The translations under genes were made by a program, and so were the position numbers. Under the pieces are notes generated by a model. That model was not told the origin of the DNA. It saw nothing but the letters and a program-made list of their open reading frames with translations, and made no database searches. From NCBI RefSeq assembly GCF_006491595.2, contig NZ_VEVQ02000004.1:233479-297478 (forward strand): DNA of 64,000 bases, given 5' to 3'. The DNA comes from Flavobacterium jejuense (lineage in GTDB: Bacteria; Bacteroidota; Bacteroidia; Flavobacteriales; Flavobacteriaceae). Positions 18,843 through 28,058 of this stretch are shown piece by piece (position 1 is the stretch's first letter; each line of letters starts with the position of its first letter).

Positions 18843-18873
18843 CAAATGTAGTTTTTATTTTGGAATTTGCAAA
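18843..18873 (-). promoter_or_regulatory. dprA promoter, best match in window
   Basis: On the minus strand TTTG (at 18870-18873) is separated by 19 bases from TACATTTG (at 18843-18850), an exact match to both boxes of the Bacteroidetes consensus at the expected spacing. The dprA ATG follows about 35 bases later. Confidence 0.75.
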
Positions 18874-18884
18874 TGGATAAAATA

Positions 18885-19943
18885 CTAGTTTTCAGATTTT
18901 TTTAAAGCTTCAATTCTTTTTTCTAAGTTCTTTTTGGCTAGTTTTTGAAGGTCTTCAACCGAATCACTTTCATCCATAATTTCTAGACCAAGAAGTGTTT
19001 CAATAACATCTTCTTGTGTAACTAAACCACTGAATGAACCATATTCGTCAAGAACAGCAGCCATGTGATTTTTGTTTTCGATTAATTCATCAAATAACTG
19101 TGGAATGGGTTGATTTCTTTTGGTTAAAACAATTGGTCTTTTTATAGATTCAAGGGTAGCACTTCCATTGTTATTAATCATTGCTTCTAGTAAATCGGTT
19201 TTTAAAACTAACCCAACGATATCATCTGACGAATTTTGATAAATGGGAATTCTAGAAAAACGCAGGTTTTTATTTTCGTTATAAAATGTTTCAATAGAAG
19301 TTGAAGCATTAGCAATTTTAACAACAGTTCTAGGTGACATGATATCTTTGGCAAACACAGAATCAAGACTCAATAAATTTTTTAATACTTTGGATTCAGA
19401 AGCTTTGAAAACACCTTCTTTTTCGGCTAAATCTGCCATAGCTGAAAAATCGTCTCTACTTAAAATAGAAACATGTCCAGTCCCTCCAATTAACTTTGTG
19501 GTAAGTTGTAGTAACCATAAGACTCCTGTAATTCTTAATGGAAAAATTAATATATTCAAGGTATTTGTAGTAAAAGCGGCTAATTGTTTCCAAAATTTTG
19601 CCCCAATAGTTTTAGGAATAATTTCAGATAAAATCAAGATTAAAAAAGTCATGATTGAAGAAACAATGGCAACCGCATTATTGCCATTACCAAAGGTTTT
19701 TTCAGCTTGTACACCTACTAATATAGCTCCTACAGTATGCGCAACGGTATTCAGAGTAAGTATTGTAATTAATGGTTTGTCTATATCGGCTTTTAAAGCT
19801 TCAAGTTTAGTAGCAAAAATTTTTCCATCCCGTTTATTTATGGTTATAAAAGTATGGGTAACACTTAAAAGTACTGCTTCTAAAATGGAACATAGAAAAG
19901 AAAAAAAAATAGAAGTAACTGCGTAAATAATTAAAAGGGTCAT
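18885..19943 (-). CDS. CNNM (DUF21) / CBS-pair membrane protein
   Basis: The protein has 352 residues. The N-terminal DUF21/CNNM membrane domain spans about residues 1-180 (LLIIYAVTSIFFSF, LSEIIPKTIGAKFW). A CBS pair follows at about 200-325, with PRTVVKIAN and LDEYGSFSGLVTQEDV. The C-terminal CorC_HlyC domain found in many relatives is missing; the protein ends shortly after the CBS pair in a charged tail. Such proteins are implicated in Mg2+/Co2+ export or resistance, with CBS domains sensing nucleotides. The substrate here is not determined. It stands between dprA and hemB in the same direction. Confidence 0.88.
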   Translation of the reverse strand: MTLLIIYAVTSIFFSFLCSILEAVLLSVTHTFITINKRDGKIFATKLEALKADIDKPLITILTLNTVAHTVGAILVGVQAEKTFGNGNNAVAIVSSIMTFLILILSEIIPKTIGAKFWKQLAAFTTNTLNILIFPLRITGVLWLLQLTTKLIGGTGHVSILSRDDFSAMADLAEKEGVFKASESKVLKNLLSLDSVFAKDIMSPRTVVKIANASTSIETFYNENKNLRFSRIPIYQNSSDDIVGLVLKTDLLEAMINNNGSATLESIKRPIVLTKRNQPIPQLFDELIENKNHMAAVLDEYGSFSGLVTQEDVIETLLGLEIMDESDSVEDLQKLAKKNLEKRIEALKKSEN

Positions 19944-20032
19944 TAATTTTAATTTTAAAATTCTAAAATAAGCAATAAAAACTGATAATACAAAAGAAAT
20001 GGGTTGATGTAAATTTTACTGTAACAAAAAAA

Positions 20033-21022
20033 TTACTTCAATAATTTTACAATATCTTTTGCAAAATAACTAGCAATGATATCTGCACCAGCTCTTTTAA
20101 ACGCAGTGGTTTGTTCTAACATAATAGCATCATGATCTAACCAGCCTTTTTCTGCGGCTGCTTTTATCATAGCATATTCTCCAGAAACTTGATAGACTGC
20201 AACAGGAACTTCCGACATGTTTTTTATATCTCGAATTATATCTAAGTAAACAATCCCTGGCTTTACCATTACAATATCAGCACCTTCCTCAATATCCATT
20301 CTAGTTTCTCTTATTGCCTCTTTACGATTGTGATAATCCATTTGATAGGTTTTTTTATCTTTTGGAATATCTACTAAGTCTACAGGTGCAGAATCTAATG
20401 CATCTCGAAATGGTCCATAAAGAGATGAAGCATATTTAGCACTATAACTCATAATTCCAGTATTAGTAAAATTCTCTTCTTCTAATAATTCTCTCATTTC
20501 TAATATTCTACCGTCCATCATATCACTTGGTGCTACAAAATCGGCACCAGCTTTTGCGTGTGATAAGGCCATTTCTGCTAAAATTGAAGAAGAAATGTCG
20601 TTTAAAACGATTCCGTTTTCAATAACACCATCATGTCCAAAAGAAGAATAAGGATCTAAAGCAACATCAGTCATAACAATCATTTCCGGAACAGTATTTT
20701 TAACAACTTTTATAGCACGTTGCATTAACCCATTAGAATTTAAAGCTTCTGTGCCTTTATTGTCTTTTAAATTGTCAGGAACTTTTACAAAGAGTAAGAC
20801 AGATTTTAAACCCATTGCCCATAATTCTTTCACTTCTTTTTCTAATAAGTCTAAACTATATCGAAAATAATTAGGCATGGATGGGATTTCTTCTTTAATT
20901 CCTTTTCCTTCAACAACAAAAAGAGGTACTAAAAAATCGTTTGGTGTTAGTATGGTTTCGCGAACTAAGGAACGAATGCTTTCATTGGTTCTTAATCGTC
21001 TATTTCTTCTTAATGGGAACAT
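20033..21022 (-). CDS. hemB: Delta-aminolevulinic acid dehydratase (porphobilinogen synthase)
   Basis: The protein has 329 residues. Schiff-base lysines lie in MSYSAKYASSLYGPFRDA and in VMVKPGIVYLD. At the active-site metal position it has DVALDPYSSFGHDG, with Asp and Ala in place of the Cys cluster of zinc enzymes, so it should be a magnesium-type enzyme. It condenses two 5-aminolevulinate molecules to porphobilinogen. It is separated from the main heme cluster by two rightward genes of unknown function and has its own promoter-like box. The ATG at 21022 gives the usual MFPLRRNRRLR opening. Confidence 0.96.
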   Translation of the reverse strand: MFPLRRNRRLRTNESIRSLVRETILTPNDFLVPLFVVEGKGIKEEIPSMPNYFRYSLDLLEKEVKELWAMGLKSVLLFVKVPDNLKDNKGTEALNSNGLMQRAIKVVKNTVPEMIVMTDVALDPYSSFGHDGVIENGIVLNDISSSILAEMALSHAKAGADFVAPSDMMDGRILEMRELLEEENFTNTGIMSYSAKYASSLYGPFRDALDSAPVDLVDIPKDKKTYQMDYHNRKEAIRETRMDIEEGADIVMVKPGIVYLDIIRDIKNMSEVPVAVYQVSGEYAMIKAAAEKGWLDHDAIMLEQTTAFKRAGADIIASYFAKDIVKLLK

Positions 21023-21078
21023 AATTTATTTAATTTAAGCCTTTATATAAAGTGTTTTTAATTGTAAAATTTATCAAA

Positions 21079-21086
21079 CAAAGTTA
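21079..21086 (-). promoter_or_regulatory. Putative -7 element of hemB
   Basis: On the minus strand TAACTTTG matches TAnnTTTG, 57 bases upstream of the hemB start. The leader then contains the perfect 12-base palindrome CTTTATATAAAG at 21041-21052. No clear -33 box is seen. Confidence 0.4.
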
Positions 21087-21162
21087 ATGAAATTCAAGTA
21101 AAGATAATGGCTTACGGATATAGTATTCTTAAATAAAAGTACAAAAAATAAATTATTAATCT

Positions 21163-21170
21163 TAAGTTTG
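21163..21170 (+). promoter_or_regulatory. -7 element placed directly before the ATG at 21175
   Basis: TAAGTTTG ends only four bases before the ATG, so a transcript from it would have almost no 5' leader. A -33 box is not evident. Either the mRNA is leaderless or translation starts at the in-frame ATG at 21187. Confidence 0.4.
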
Positions 21171-21174
21171 CAAA

Positions 21175-21810
21175 ATGAAAAGAATTATGATTATAGCCTT
21201 GTGTTTTTCCTTAACAAGTTGTTTTGAAATAACAGAAAGAATTAAACATAATAGAGATGAAAGTGGGGATTATAGCCTTATTGTAGATTTTTCTAAATCA
21301 TGGTTTAGAACAAGGTCTGCAATATGGTTAGAAGAAGTGGATGGAGTAAGTATTCCAAGTGAAGAAGATATTAAAAACAAATTAGCTGATTTTAGAACTC
21401 AAGCTTCTAAAATAGAAGGTATTTCTTCAGTTACTACTAAATATGATTTTAAAACTTACATCTTTACTTTTAAGTTTAAATACAGTAATTTAAAAGCACT
21501 CAATGCTGTTTTGAATAGCATGAATAAAGAAAATCCAATTACCCATTTTAGTGAATCAAAGGAGAGTTATTTTCAGAGATTTGCATCTTACCCTATTCCA
21601 AAAAATTTGGTTAAGAATGATGATAAAAAAGAAGATCTAGAAGACGCTCATATTACAACGATTTATACTTTTGACAAAGAAGTTTCTCAATTTACAAACC
21701 CAAACTGTAAACTTTCAAAAAGTAAACAAACCGTTTTTTTAAAACAAAATATATATAGCGTTTTAAAAAACAATACCTTAATGAATAATACAATTTATTT
21801 TAATCCATAA
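21175..21810 (+). CDS. Putative lipoprotein of unknown function
   Basis: The protein has 211 residues. The signal peptide MKRIMIIALCFSLTSC has a clear lipobox with Cys16. After it comes a mature domain of alternating strands and helices, rich in Lys and Glu, with no motif I recognise. Two bases separate it from a larger secreted protein gene, and both end at the terminator at 23729-23759, so they form a two-gene operon set between hemB and the rest of the heme genes. A -7 box lies immediately before the start. The repeated Ile/Phe-Lys strand pattern could suit a lipid- or protein-binding domain; that is a guess. Confidence 0.65.
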   Translation: MKRIMIIALCFSLTSCFEITERIKHNRDESGDYSLIVDFSKSWFRTRSAIWLEEVDGVSIPSEEDIKNKLADFRTQASKIEGISSVTTKYDFKTYIFTFKFKYSNLKALNAVLNSMNKENPITHFSESKESYFQRFASYPIPKNLVKNDDKKEDLEDAHITTIYTFDKEVSQFTNPNCKLSKSKQTVFLKQNIYSVLKNNTLMNNTIYFNP

Positions 21811-21812
21811 TT

Positions 21813-23705
21813 ATGAAAAAACAGTTACATGTTTTATTACTACTAGCCAGCACATTTGTTTTTAGTCAATTAACTCCAAAAGAGTTAGATTACTTTGTTC
21901 AATTTAATGGAAGTCAATTTTCTAAAAAAGTAAGTTTAGATGAAATTCTAAATCACGATGCTATAAAAAAGATTTCAAATTCTAAATCAGATTTTAATAT
22001 TAAAGAGTACACTTCTTTAATAAGAATGGATAAGGATATTACTATTCATGGAAATTTTTCGTCTAAAAATATTCCTTTTTATCAAATTACTATTCCGATT
22101 AAAAATCGCGAAGAAGTGAGAACTCTTTTAACTAAGAAAAATGAAGAAGATAGAATAAACACTAAGGATTCTATTACTGCGGAAATAATTGATTATGAAT
22201 TGTATTCGGTTTTTAATGATCCAAAACAAGAATTTTCAATAGCCTGGAATAATGATTATTTAATTTTTATAGAGTTTATTAAACCTATTTCAAACGATAA
22301 CGGCTATTCTAATCTTTATAATACTTCACCAGTTTATGATGAGGAAGTAATTGAAGTAGCTGAAACAGAAGAAGCAGTTGAATATAATGAGGAAGAATAT
22401 AGAGAAGAAGAAATTATTATACAATCTACAGAAGTTGAAGATCAGACGGAATGGGAGGAAGTAGAAGTGGTAGAAGCACCTGTTGATGATTATGATTACA
22501 ATTATAATTATGAAGAAGAAAATAATGAATATTTAAAACAAATCGAAGAGGAAAAACAAAGGAGAAAAGAAATGCAAAATGAACATATTGCTTTTCTTTT
22601 TGATGATGGATTTGTTGTTCCAACATCTGATAAAATAAATTTAAAAGCAGACATTTCTGCTTGGGTTAATTATCAATCTGCTTTTAATTCAATGAAAGAT
22701 TTTTCTGGAATTGTAAAATCAATGGTTGGTGGTTCAAGAGGGTTAAGTTCAGATGATATTGATAGCTTTATTAAAGGAGTTAATTTTAACATGTATTTTG
22801 AAAATAAAAATGCTAGAATAGAACAAACAATAGAATATTCAAAATCATTAGCAGACATAATGACTAAAGTGGTAAATCGAAAAATAAATAAAAATATTTT
22901 TAAGTATTTCCCAAATCAGACTCCTATGGCTTATATGAGTTATCATATTAATTCTGAAGAATTATTAAGGAATTTCCCATCTATTACTGCACAGATGTAT
23001 AATGACAATAGATTTTTAAAGAAAGAAGATATGGAAATAGTTACTGATTTAATCAGTACAATGCTAGATGAAAAAGCAATTGCATCCTTATTTGATGGTG
23101 ACTTTACTGTTTTTCTACACGATATATCTGAACAAGAATATACTTATAAAAGTTATGAATATGATGAAGATTATAATGAGATTGAAGTAGAAAAAACAGA
23201 TAAAAGAACGACACCTATTTTCACAGTTTTATTTACTTCGACGCATAGAACTATGGGAAATAAACTTTTAGATTTAGCAGAAAGAAGAAAAGTACTTATT
23301 AAAGAAAAACAGTTTTATAAAGTAAGAGGTTCTGAGAAAGAGATGGGAGATCTAAGAATAATAAAAGATGGAGATGTTGTAGTTATTACTAATGGACTAA
23401 GTTTTATAAGTAATTCAAATTCAAATTTCACGATTAACTTTAAACAACAAATTAAGAAGAATTACATGTTTGGAGATCTTAATTTAAAAAAATTGATGGA
23501 AAAATATGCTTCTAAAGAGAACTTAGGAAAGGATGCTTCAAAAATGAGAAAGGTAAGTCAGCAATTTGAAAAAATTGATTTTAAATCTTCAAAAAAAATG
23601 GAAAACAACAAGTTACAATTTGAAATGAGTTTACATTCTTCTAGTTCAGATAAAAATATTATTTTACAAACATTAGATTTAGTTACTTTTTTAAGTACTA
23701 AATAG
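21813..23705 (+). CDS. Secreted protein with a long acidic Glu/Tyr linker, unknown function
   Basis: The protein has 630 residues with a Sec signal peptide (KKQLHVLLLLASTFVFSQ). Three parts are visible: an N-terminal domain (about residues 20-170), a very acidic low-complexity linker (about 175-253, dominated by Glu, Asp, Tyr and Val), and a C-terminal domain with MAYMSYHINSEELL and a second acidic stretch near 450. It lacks a T9SS tail and membrane spans, so it is probably periplasmic or surface-bound through its lipoprotein partner encoded 2 bases upstream. Some features recall DUF4836-like proteins, but I cannot confirm this. Confidence 0.6.
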   Translation: MKKQLHVLLLLASTFVFSQLTPKELDYFVQFNGSQFSKKVSLDEILNHDAIKKISNSKSDFNIKEYTSLIRMDKDITIHGNFSSKNIPFYQITIPIKNREEVRTLLTKKNEEDRINTKDSITAEIIDYELYSVFNDPKQEFSIAWNNDYLIFIEFIKPISNDNGYSNLYNTSPVYDEEVIEVAETEEAVEYNEEEYREEEIIIQSTEVEDQTEWEEVEVVEAPVDDYDYNYNYEEENNEYLKQIEEEKQRRKEMQNEHIAFLFDDGFVVPTSDKINLKADISAWVNYQSAFNSMKDFSGIVKSMVGGSRGLSSDDIDSFIKGVNFNMYFENKNARIEQTIEYSKSLADIMTKVVNRKINKNIFKYFPNQTPMAYMSYHINSEELLRNFPSITAQMYNDNRFLKKEDMEIVTDLISTMLDEKAIASLFDGDFTVFLHDISEQEYTYKSYEYDEDYNEIEVEKTDKRTTPIFTVLFTSTHRTMGNKLLDLAERRKVLIKEKQFYKVRGSEKEMGDLRIIKDGDVVVITNGLSFISNSNSNFTINFKQQIKKNYMFGDLNLKKLMEKYASKENLGKDASKMRKVSQQFEKIDFKSSKKMENNKLQFEMSLHSSSSDKNIILQTLDLVTFLSTK

Positions 23706-23728
23706 TTAAATTTATATTGAAAATTATA

Positions 23729-23759
23729 AGCAATGATTAATCAAATCATTGCTTTTTTT
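23729..23759 (+). terminator. Rho-independent terminator between convergent operons
   Basis: AGCAATGATT (23729-23738) and AATCATTGCT (23744-23753) form a perfect 10-bp stem with a five-base loop, followed by seven T residues. It lies between the 630-residue protein gene and the leftward heme-cluster tail gene, and may serve both. Confidence 0.88.
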
Positions 23760-23765
23760 ATGTAA

Positions 23766-24752
23766 TTAAAATTTTAGTTTATCATTAATTTTATTAACCT
23801 TTTGAAGTAATTTTTTTGGAGCTTTAAACCGATAACCTAAAAAAAATTCGATAAATGGAATATTGTCTTTTACATAGGAAGAACTATCAGTATTATGGTT
23901 AAGAATTAAGTAACTGAAATGACTTCCAAAATAAAAATTAGAAAAATCATATGTTATCGAAGAACTAAAATCTAATTCTGTTAATAAGGATGTAACTGAT
24001 TTATTGTCTGAAGTGGTAGTATTTAAACCAATACCTGTAGAGATACCAGTAGATAATAATAAGTTTTTTATAGGTACAAAGTTATAGTAGTAAGAAGGTG
24101 CTAATGCAATATCAAAAGAGTAAATTTTACTTTCAAAACTTACAATATCATTCTCACTTACAATATCATATTCACTATAATAATAAAGTATTCTAGGTAT
24201 AAGACTTCCAGCACTTTTAAGTTGTTTTTCATCTTGAGATACAACAGATTTAAAAGAGAAATTTGGATTTAAAATATAAGATGTGGAACCACCAATTTTA
24301 ATTGATTTTATTTTTGGAAAATAGAAATTTATGGCATCATTTTTAATGTAAAATCCTTTTTCCTTATAAATATCAAAGGTTTGCATCCAATTACTAAAAT
24401 AGGTTCTTAAGTTAATATTGAAAAGTTTGGCACCTTCATTGTCTTTATTAGTAGCTAAAAAATATGGAGCTATAGAGTATGAAATGGAAATGGATCGAAA
24501 GGAAATTGTAGCTCCAATTCTATCTTGTTTATTTGGATCAAGAATATAAAAATCATTAGAATTACGATCTTTTACATATAAGGAATTTGAAGTGTTTATA
24601 AAAAAAAGTCTAGTTGATATATTATTAGGAAAAGACTGAATAAAGCTATTTTTTTCATTAAAAACAGTATCTTTTACTATTGTTTCCTGTGAAAAACATG
24701 AAACAGAAATAATAAAAACAATACTGTTTAATAATGAAATTTTTATAGCCAT
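23766..24752 (-). CDS. Outer membrane beta-barrel-like protein (possibly DUF4421)
   Basis: The protein has 328 residues. The signal peptide SIVFIISVSCFSQ is followed by many short amphipathic strands (ISISYSIAPYFL, YYYNFVPIKNLLLSTGIST, IEFFLGYRF) typical of an outer membrane barrel. The pattern of an N-terminal SFPNNISTRLFF followed by DRIGATISFRSISISYS resembles DUF4421, a Bacteroidetes barrel family of unknown role. The signal peptide could be read as ending at Cys19 (SVSC) as a lipoprotein, but FSQ cleavage fits better. Its start overlaps hemF by 10 bases, so it is the coupled last gene of the leftward heme transcript. Confidence 0.6.
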   Translation of the reverse strand: MAIKISLLNSIVFIISVSCFSQETIVKDTVFNEKNSFIQSFPNNISTRLFFINTSNSLYVKDRNSNDFYILDPNKQDRIGATISFRSISISYSIAPYFLATNKDNEGAKLFNINLRTYFSNWMQTFDIYKEKGFYIKNDAINFYFPKIKSIKIGGSTSYILNPNFSFKSVVSQDEKQLKSAGSLIPRILYYYSEYDIVSENDIVSFESKIYSFDIALAPSYYYNFVPIKNLLLSTGISTGIGLNTTTSDNKSVTSLLTELDFSSSITYDFSNFYFGSHFSYLILNHNTDSSSYVKDNIPFIEFFLGYRFKAPKKLLQKVNKINDKLKF

Positions 24753-25645
24753 TCAATTGGAGATTTTAAGACTTGAAGTAATTTTTCTTCTTCACTTCCT
24801 TTTTCAGGATGATGATTATAAACCCACTGTACATGAGGTGGTAAACTCATTAGAATACTTTCTATTCTTCCATTAGTTTTTAAACCAAATAAAGTACCTT
24901 TATCATGAACTAAATTAAATTCTACATAACGACCACGACGAATTTCTTGCCAGTTTTTTTGAATATTTGTATAAGACATTTTTTTTCTTTTTTCAACAAT
25001 TGGAATATACGCAGTTAGAAAACTATTTCCAACATCTGTTACAAAATTATACCAATCTTCCATTTTCATGGTTTCAGTTTCTTTACAATAATCGAAAAAT
25101 AAGCCCCCGATTCCACGAGCTTCATTTCTGTGTGCATTCCAAAAATAAGTATCGCATTGTTTTTTATATCTAGAATAAAATTCAGAATTATGTTTATCAC
25201 AAACTGTTTTGCAAGTTTGGTGAAAATGTTTAGCATCTTCTTCAAACAAATAATAAGGTGTTAAATCTTGTCCGCCACCAAACCAACTATTGATTATTTC
25301 TCCTTTATCATCATACATTTCAAAATACCTCCAATTGGCATGTACAGTTGGCACCATTGGACTTTTAGGATGAATTACTAGACTCAATCCGCAAGCAAAA
25401 AAATCCGCTTCTCCTACATTGAATAATTTTTGCATAGAATCGGGTAATTTTCCATGAACTGCAGAAATATTTACACCTCCTTTTTCAAAAACATTTCCGT
25501 TTTCAATGACACGTGTTCTCCCACCACCTCCTTCGGGACGACTCCATAGATCTTCTTTGAAATAAGCTTTACCGTCTATTTCTTCTAATCCTTTACAAAT
25601 TTGATCTTGAAGTTTTTGTATGTATGTATAAAATTTATTTTTCAT
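24743..25645 (-). CDS. hemF: Oxygen-dependent coproporphyrinogen III oxidase
   Basis: The protein has 300 residues, the standard length. Signature segments are WSRPEGGGGRTRVIENG, VHANWRYFEMYD, WFGGGQDLTPYYL, RGIGGLFFDY and RRGRYVEFNLVHDKGT. It oxidatively decarboxylates coproporphyrinogen III to protoporphyrinogen IX using O2, which implies aerobic growth. It lies downstream of hemE and a DUF3575 gene and overlaps the next gene by 10 bases. No oxygen-independent HemN occurs in the window. Confidence 0.97.
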   Translation of the reverse strand: MKNKFYTYIQKLQDQICKGLEEIDGKAYFKEDLWSRPEGGGGRTRVIENGNVFEKGGVNISAVHGKLPDSMQKLFNVGEADFFACGLSLVIHPKSPMVPTVHANWRYFEMYDDKGEIINSWFGGGQDLTPYYLFEEDAKHFHQTCKTVCDKHNSEFYSRYKKQCDTYFWNAHRNEARGIGGLFFDYCKETETMKMEDWYNFVTDVGNSFLTAYIPIVEKRKKMSYTNIQKNWQEIRRGRYVEFNLVHDKGTLFGLKTNGRIESILMSLPPHVQWVYNHHPEKGSEEEKLLQVLKSPIEWL

Positions 25646-25682
25646 AATTTGAATTCCAAATATTTCCTTTTTTTAAATTGTA

Positions 25683-26255
25683 TTATAACTGGTAAACCAA
25701 CATTAATCCTCCTCTATATAGTATCCATTCACCACTTTTATTAAATTTATCTGCACCATCATACCTTTCATTAGTACTTATTTTGTAGCCTTTGTAATAG
25801 CCTTGACTTGAGCCTCCACCAATAAACACTTCGAGATACCATTTTTTATTTATTAGGAATTGATAACCAGTAGTTATTCCATACATTATATTATATCCTT
25901 TTTGATAAAAATCGGTTGACCAATAATTGTATTTTTGGAGTTTATAAGAACCACCACCAATATGTGTTCCAATATAAAAACCTTTTCCAAATTCTTTAGT
26001 ATAATAACGAAATTCAGGAAAAAGTAAGACAAATTTTTGAGGAGCAGTATTAATTGATTCCCAAAAAGAAGTGGTAACATCTATTTGAAAAGAAGTATGT
26101 TTTCCTAGCTTTGTTTCTATGCCTAAATTAGGAACTGCGGCTATTGCATAAAAAACATTTACTTTTAAATTAGTTTGACCATTTGAAAATAGCACAGTAG
26201 ATAACAAAAATAAAAAGAGTAATGAAATCTGTACTTTTTTAGAACTTAGATTCAT
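25683..26255 (-). CDS. DUF3575 family outer membrane protein
   Basis: The protein has 190 residues with a signal peptide (LLFLFLLSTVLFSNGQ). It matches the DUF3575 pattern of small Bacteroidetes barrels: NLKVNVFYAIAAVPNLGIE, then LFPEFRYYTKEFGKGFYIG, then a Gly-rich YGITTGYQFLINKKWYLEV strand pair and a terminal GLMLVYQL. The AGGAG in front of its ATG is one of the few Shine-Dalgarno-like sites in the window. It is inserted between hemE and hemF in the same direction. Its role is unknown; porphyrin or iron handling at the outer membrane would be a guess from position. Confidence 0.78.
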   Translation of the reverse strand: MNLSSKKVQISLLFLFLLSTVLFSNGQTNLKVNVFYAIAAVPNLGIETKLGKHTSFQIDVTTSFWESINTAPQKFVLLFPEFRYYTKEFGKGFYIGTHIGGGSYKLQKYNYWSTDFYQKGYNIMYGITTGYQFLINKKWYLEVFIGGGSSQGYYKGYKISTNERYDGADKFNKSGEWILYRGGLMLVYQL

Positions 26256-26296
26256 AAGTTAACTCCTTTTATTTTTGTTATTTAACCAAAGTGTTT

Positions 26297-27322
26297 CTAC
26301 TTTTTATACTCTTTAACGGCTTCCACAAATGCTTTTGCATGATCTACAGGGATATTTGGTAAAATACCATGACCAAGGTTCACTATGTAATTGTCTTTAC
26401 CAAATTCATCAATCATTTCATGAACCATTTTCTTGATAACAGGAATAGGAGATAACAATCTTGAAGGATCAAAATTACCTTGTAAAGTTATTTTTCCTCC
26501 AGTTAGATATCTAGCATTTCTTGGCGAACATGTCCAATCAACACCAATAGCTGCTGCTTTGGATTTTGCCATATCATTGAGTGCAAACCAACATCCTTTT
26601 CCAAAAACGATAACTTTTGTTGAATCAGCTAAAGCTTCTACTATTTGATTGATATATTGCCATGAAAATTCTGTATAATCAGTTGGAGACAACATTCCAC
26701 CCCAAGAATCGAATATTTGTACAGCATTCACACCATGTTTTACTTTCTCTTTTAAGTAAAGAATAGTAGTATCAGTAATTTTTTGTAATAATAAATGTGC
26801 AGCAACAGGATTTGAAAAACAAAACCCTTTTGCTTTATCAAAGCTTTTTGACCCTTTTCCTTCTACAGCATAACAGAAAATAGTCCAAGGAGAACCTGCA
26901 AAACCAATTAATGGTACTTCATCATTTAACTTCTCTCGTGTCATGTCGATAGCATCCATAACATAACCTAAAGTTTCATTAATATCTGGAACAAAAACTT
27001 TATCTACATCAGTAGCTTTACGAATAGGGTTTGGTAAAACAGGTCCAATGTTATCTTGTAATTCTACATCGATTCCCATCGCTTGAGGAATAACTAAAAT
27101 ATCTGAAAATAAAATAGCTGCATCAGGTTTTATAACACGAATAGGTTGAACAGTAATCTCAGAGGCTAACTCAGGTGTTTTACAACGTGTAAAGAAATCG
27201 TACTTTTCTTTTATTGCCATAAATTCTGGCAAATATCTACCTGCTTGGCGCATCATCCAAACTGGAGGTCGTTCTACTGTTTCGTTATTAAGAGCTTTTA
27301 AAAACAAATCGTTTTTTATCAT
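26297..27322 (-). CDS. hemE: Uroporphyrinogen decarboxylase
   Basis: The protein has 341 residues. The N-terminal [16 protein letters not shown] motif holds the substrate-binding arginines, followed by [15 protein letters not shown] with the catalytic Asp, then [11 protein letters not shown] and [18 protein letters not shown]. It removes four acetate carboxyls from uroporphyrinogen III to give coproporphyrinogen III, in the cytosol. It lies 70 bases downstream of hemD within the leftward heme cluster. Nothing is odd in length or key residues. Confidence 0.97.
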   Translation of the reverse strand: MIKNDLFLKALNNETVERPPVWMMRQAGRYLPEFMAIKEKYDFFTRCKTPELASEITVQPIRVIKPDAAILFSDILVIPQAMGIDVELQDNIGPVLPNPIRKATDVDKVFVPDINETLGYVMDAIDMTREKLNDEVPLIGFAGSPWTIFCYAVEGKGSKSFDKAKGFCFSNPVAAHLLLQKITDTTILYLKEKVKHGVNAVQIFDSWGGMLSPTDYTEFSWQYINQIVEALADSTKVIVFGKGCWFALNDMAKSKAAAIGVDWTCSPRNARYLTGGKITLQGNFDPSRLLSPIPVIKKMVHEMIDEFGKDNYIVNLGHGILPNIPVDHAKAFVEAVKEYKK

Positions 27323-27392
27323 TTGATTTAAGGTTTTAAAAGTTAAGGTATTAAAGTTTAATTTTTTTAAACGAAAAACCTAAAACTAGTAA

Positions 27393-28058
27393 TTAATTAT
27401 TATATTTTATTACTTCTTCAATTACACTTTCAATACTAGGTTGAGAGGCAATTACTATATTCAATTCCGAAGTTTCGGAAATATCTTCTAATGCTTTTGC
27501 TGTTGTTTTTCCAATACAAAAACAAGTTTGATTATTTATTTTATTTTTTTGTAAATAACTTTCTACAGCAGACGGACTAAAAAATAAAATAGCATTGGTT
27601 TCTATTATAATATTTTTAGGCTGTAAAACCGTTTTATAAACTTGTATTTCATTAAAAAAAACACCTTTTTCAATTAATTTTTTCGGCAAAATATCCTTAC
27701 GAATGGTTCCAGAAAAGAAAGTGAATTTTTGATTGAAATATTTTTCAATAATTTTTTCGGCAAGAGAATAAGCATCTGATGCAAAATCAATAACATTGAA
27801 ACTATTTTTTTCTAAAAAACGCTTTGTTTTTTCTCCTACACAAAAACACTTTTTACTTGTAACACTATTAACATCTTTATTTTTTAAAATGCTTTTCACT
27901 GCATTTTTACTAGTAAAAATTAAGTTTTCATTTATTTGATCTAATGAAAAATTAAGTGTTTTTATTTTTATAAAATCAGCATGTACAAGGGCAAACTTTT
28001 TTTTATCAAGTAATGTAATTTGCTTTTTTGAAAGTTCTTTTGTACTTAAAACAACCAT
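27393..28058 (-). CDS. hemD: Uroporphyrinogen-III synthase
   Basis: A poorly conserved protein of 221 residues, as is usual for HemD. Supporting features are the two-domain pattern with ENLIFTSKNAVKS in the first half and AILFFSPSAVESYLQKN in the second, then CFCIGKTTAKAL. It closes hydroxymethylbilane to uroporphyrinogen III. Its ATG lies immediately after the stop of trkA with no gap, so it is cotranscribed with the K+ channel genes. The position between hemC and hemE also supports the call. Confidence 0.9.
   Translation of the reverse strand: MVVLSTKELSKKQITLLDKKKFALVHADFIKIKTLNFSLDQINENLIFTSKNAVKSILKNKDVNSVTSKKCFCVGEKTKRFLEKNSFNVIDFASDAYSLAEKIIEKYFNQKFTFFSGTIRKDILPKKLIEKGVFFNEIQVYKTVLQPKNIIIETNAILFFSPSAVESYLQKNKINNQTCFCIGKTTAKALEDISETSELNIVIASQPSIESVIEEVIKYNN

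Noticed and set aside
19339..19926. Open frame of 195 codons on the plus strand inside the CNNM/CBS gene
   Set aside because: It is antisense to a gene with clear domains, its predicted protein has no recognisable composition or motif, and it has no promoter.
27323..27392. Terminator splitting hemD from hemE
   Set aside because: AGGTTTT and AAAACCT can pair, but across a long AT-rich loop and without a T run, so the operon is taken as continuous.
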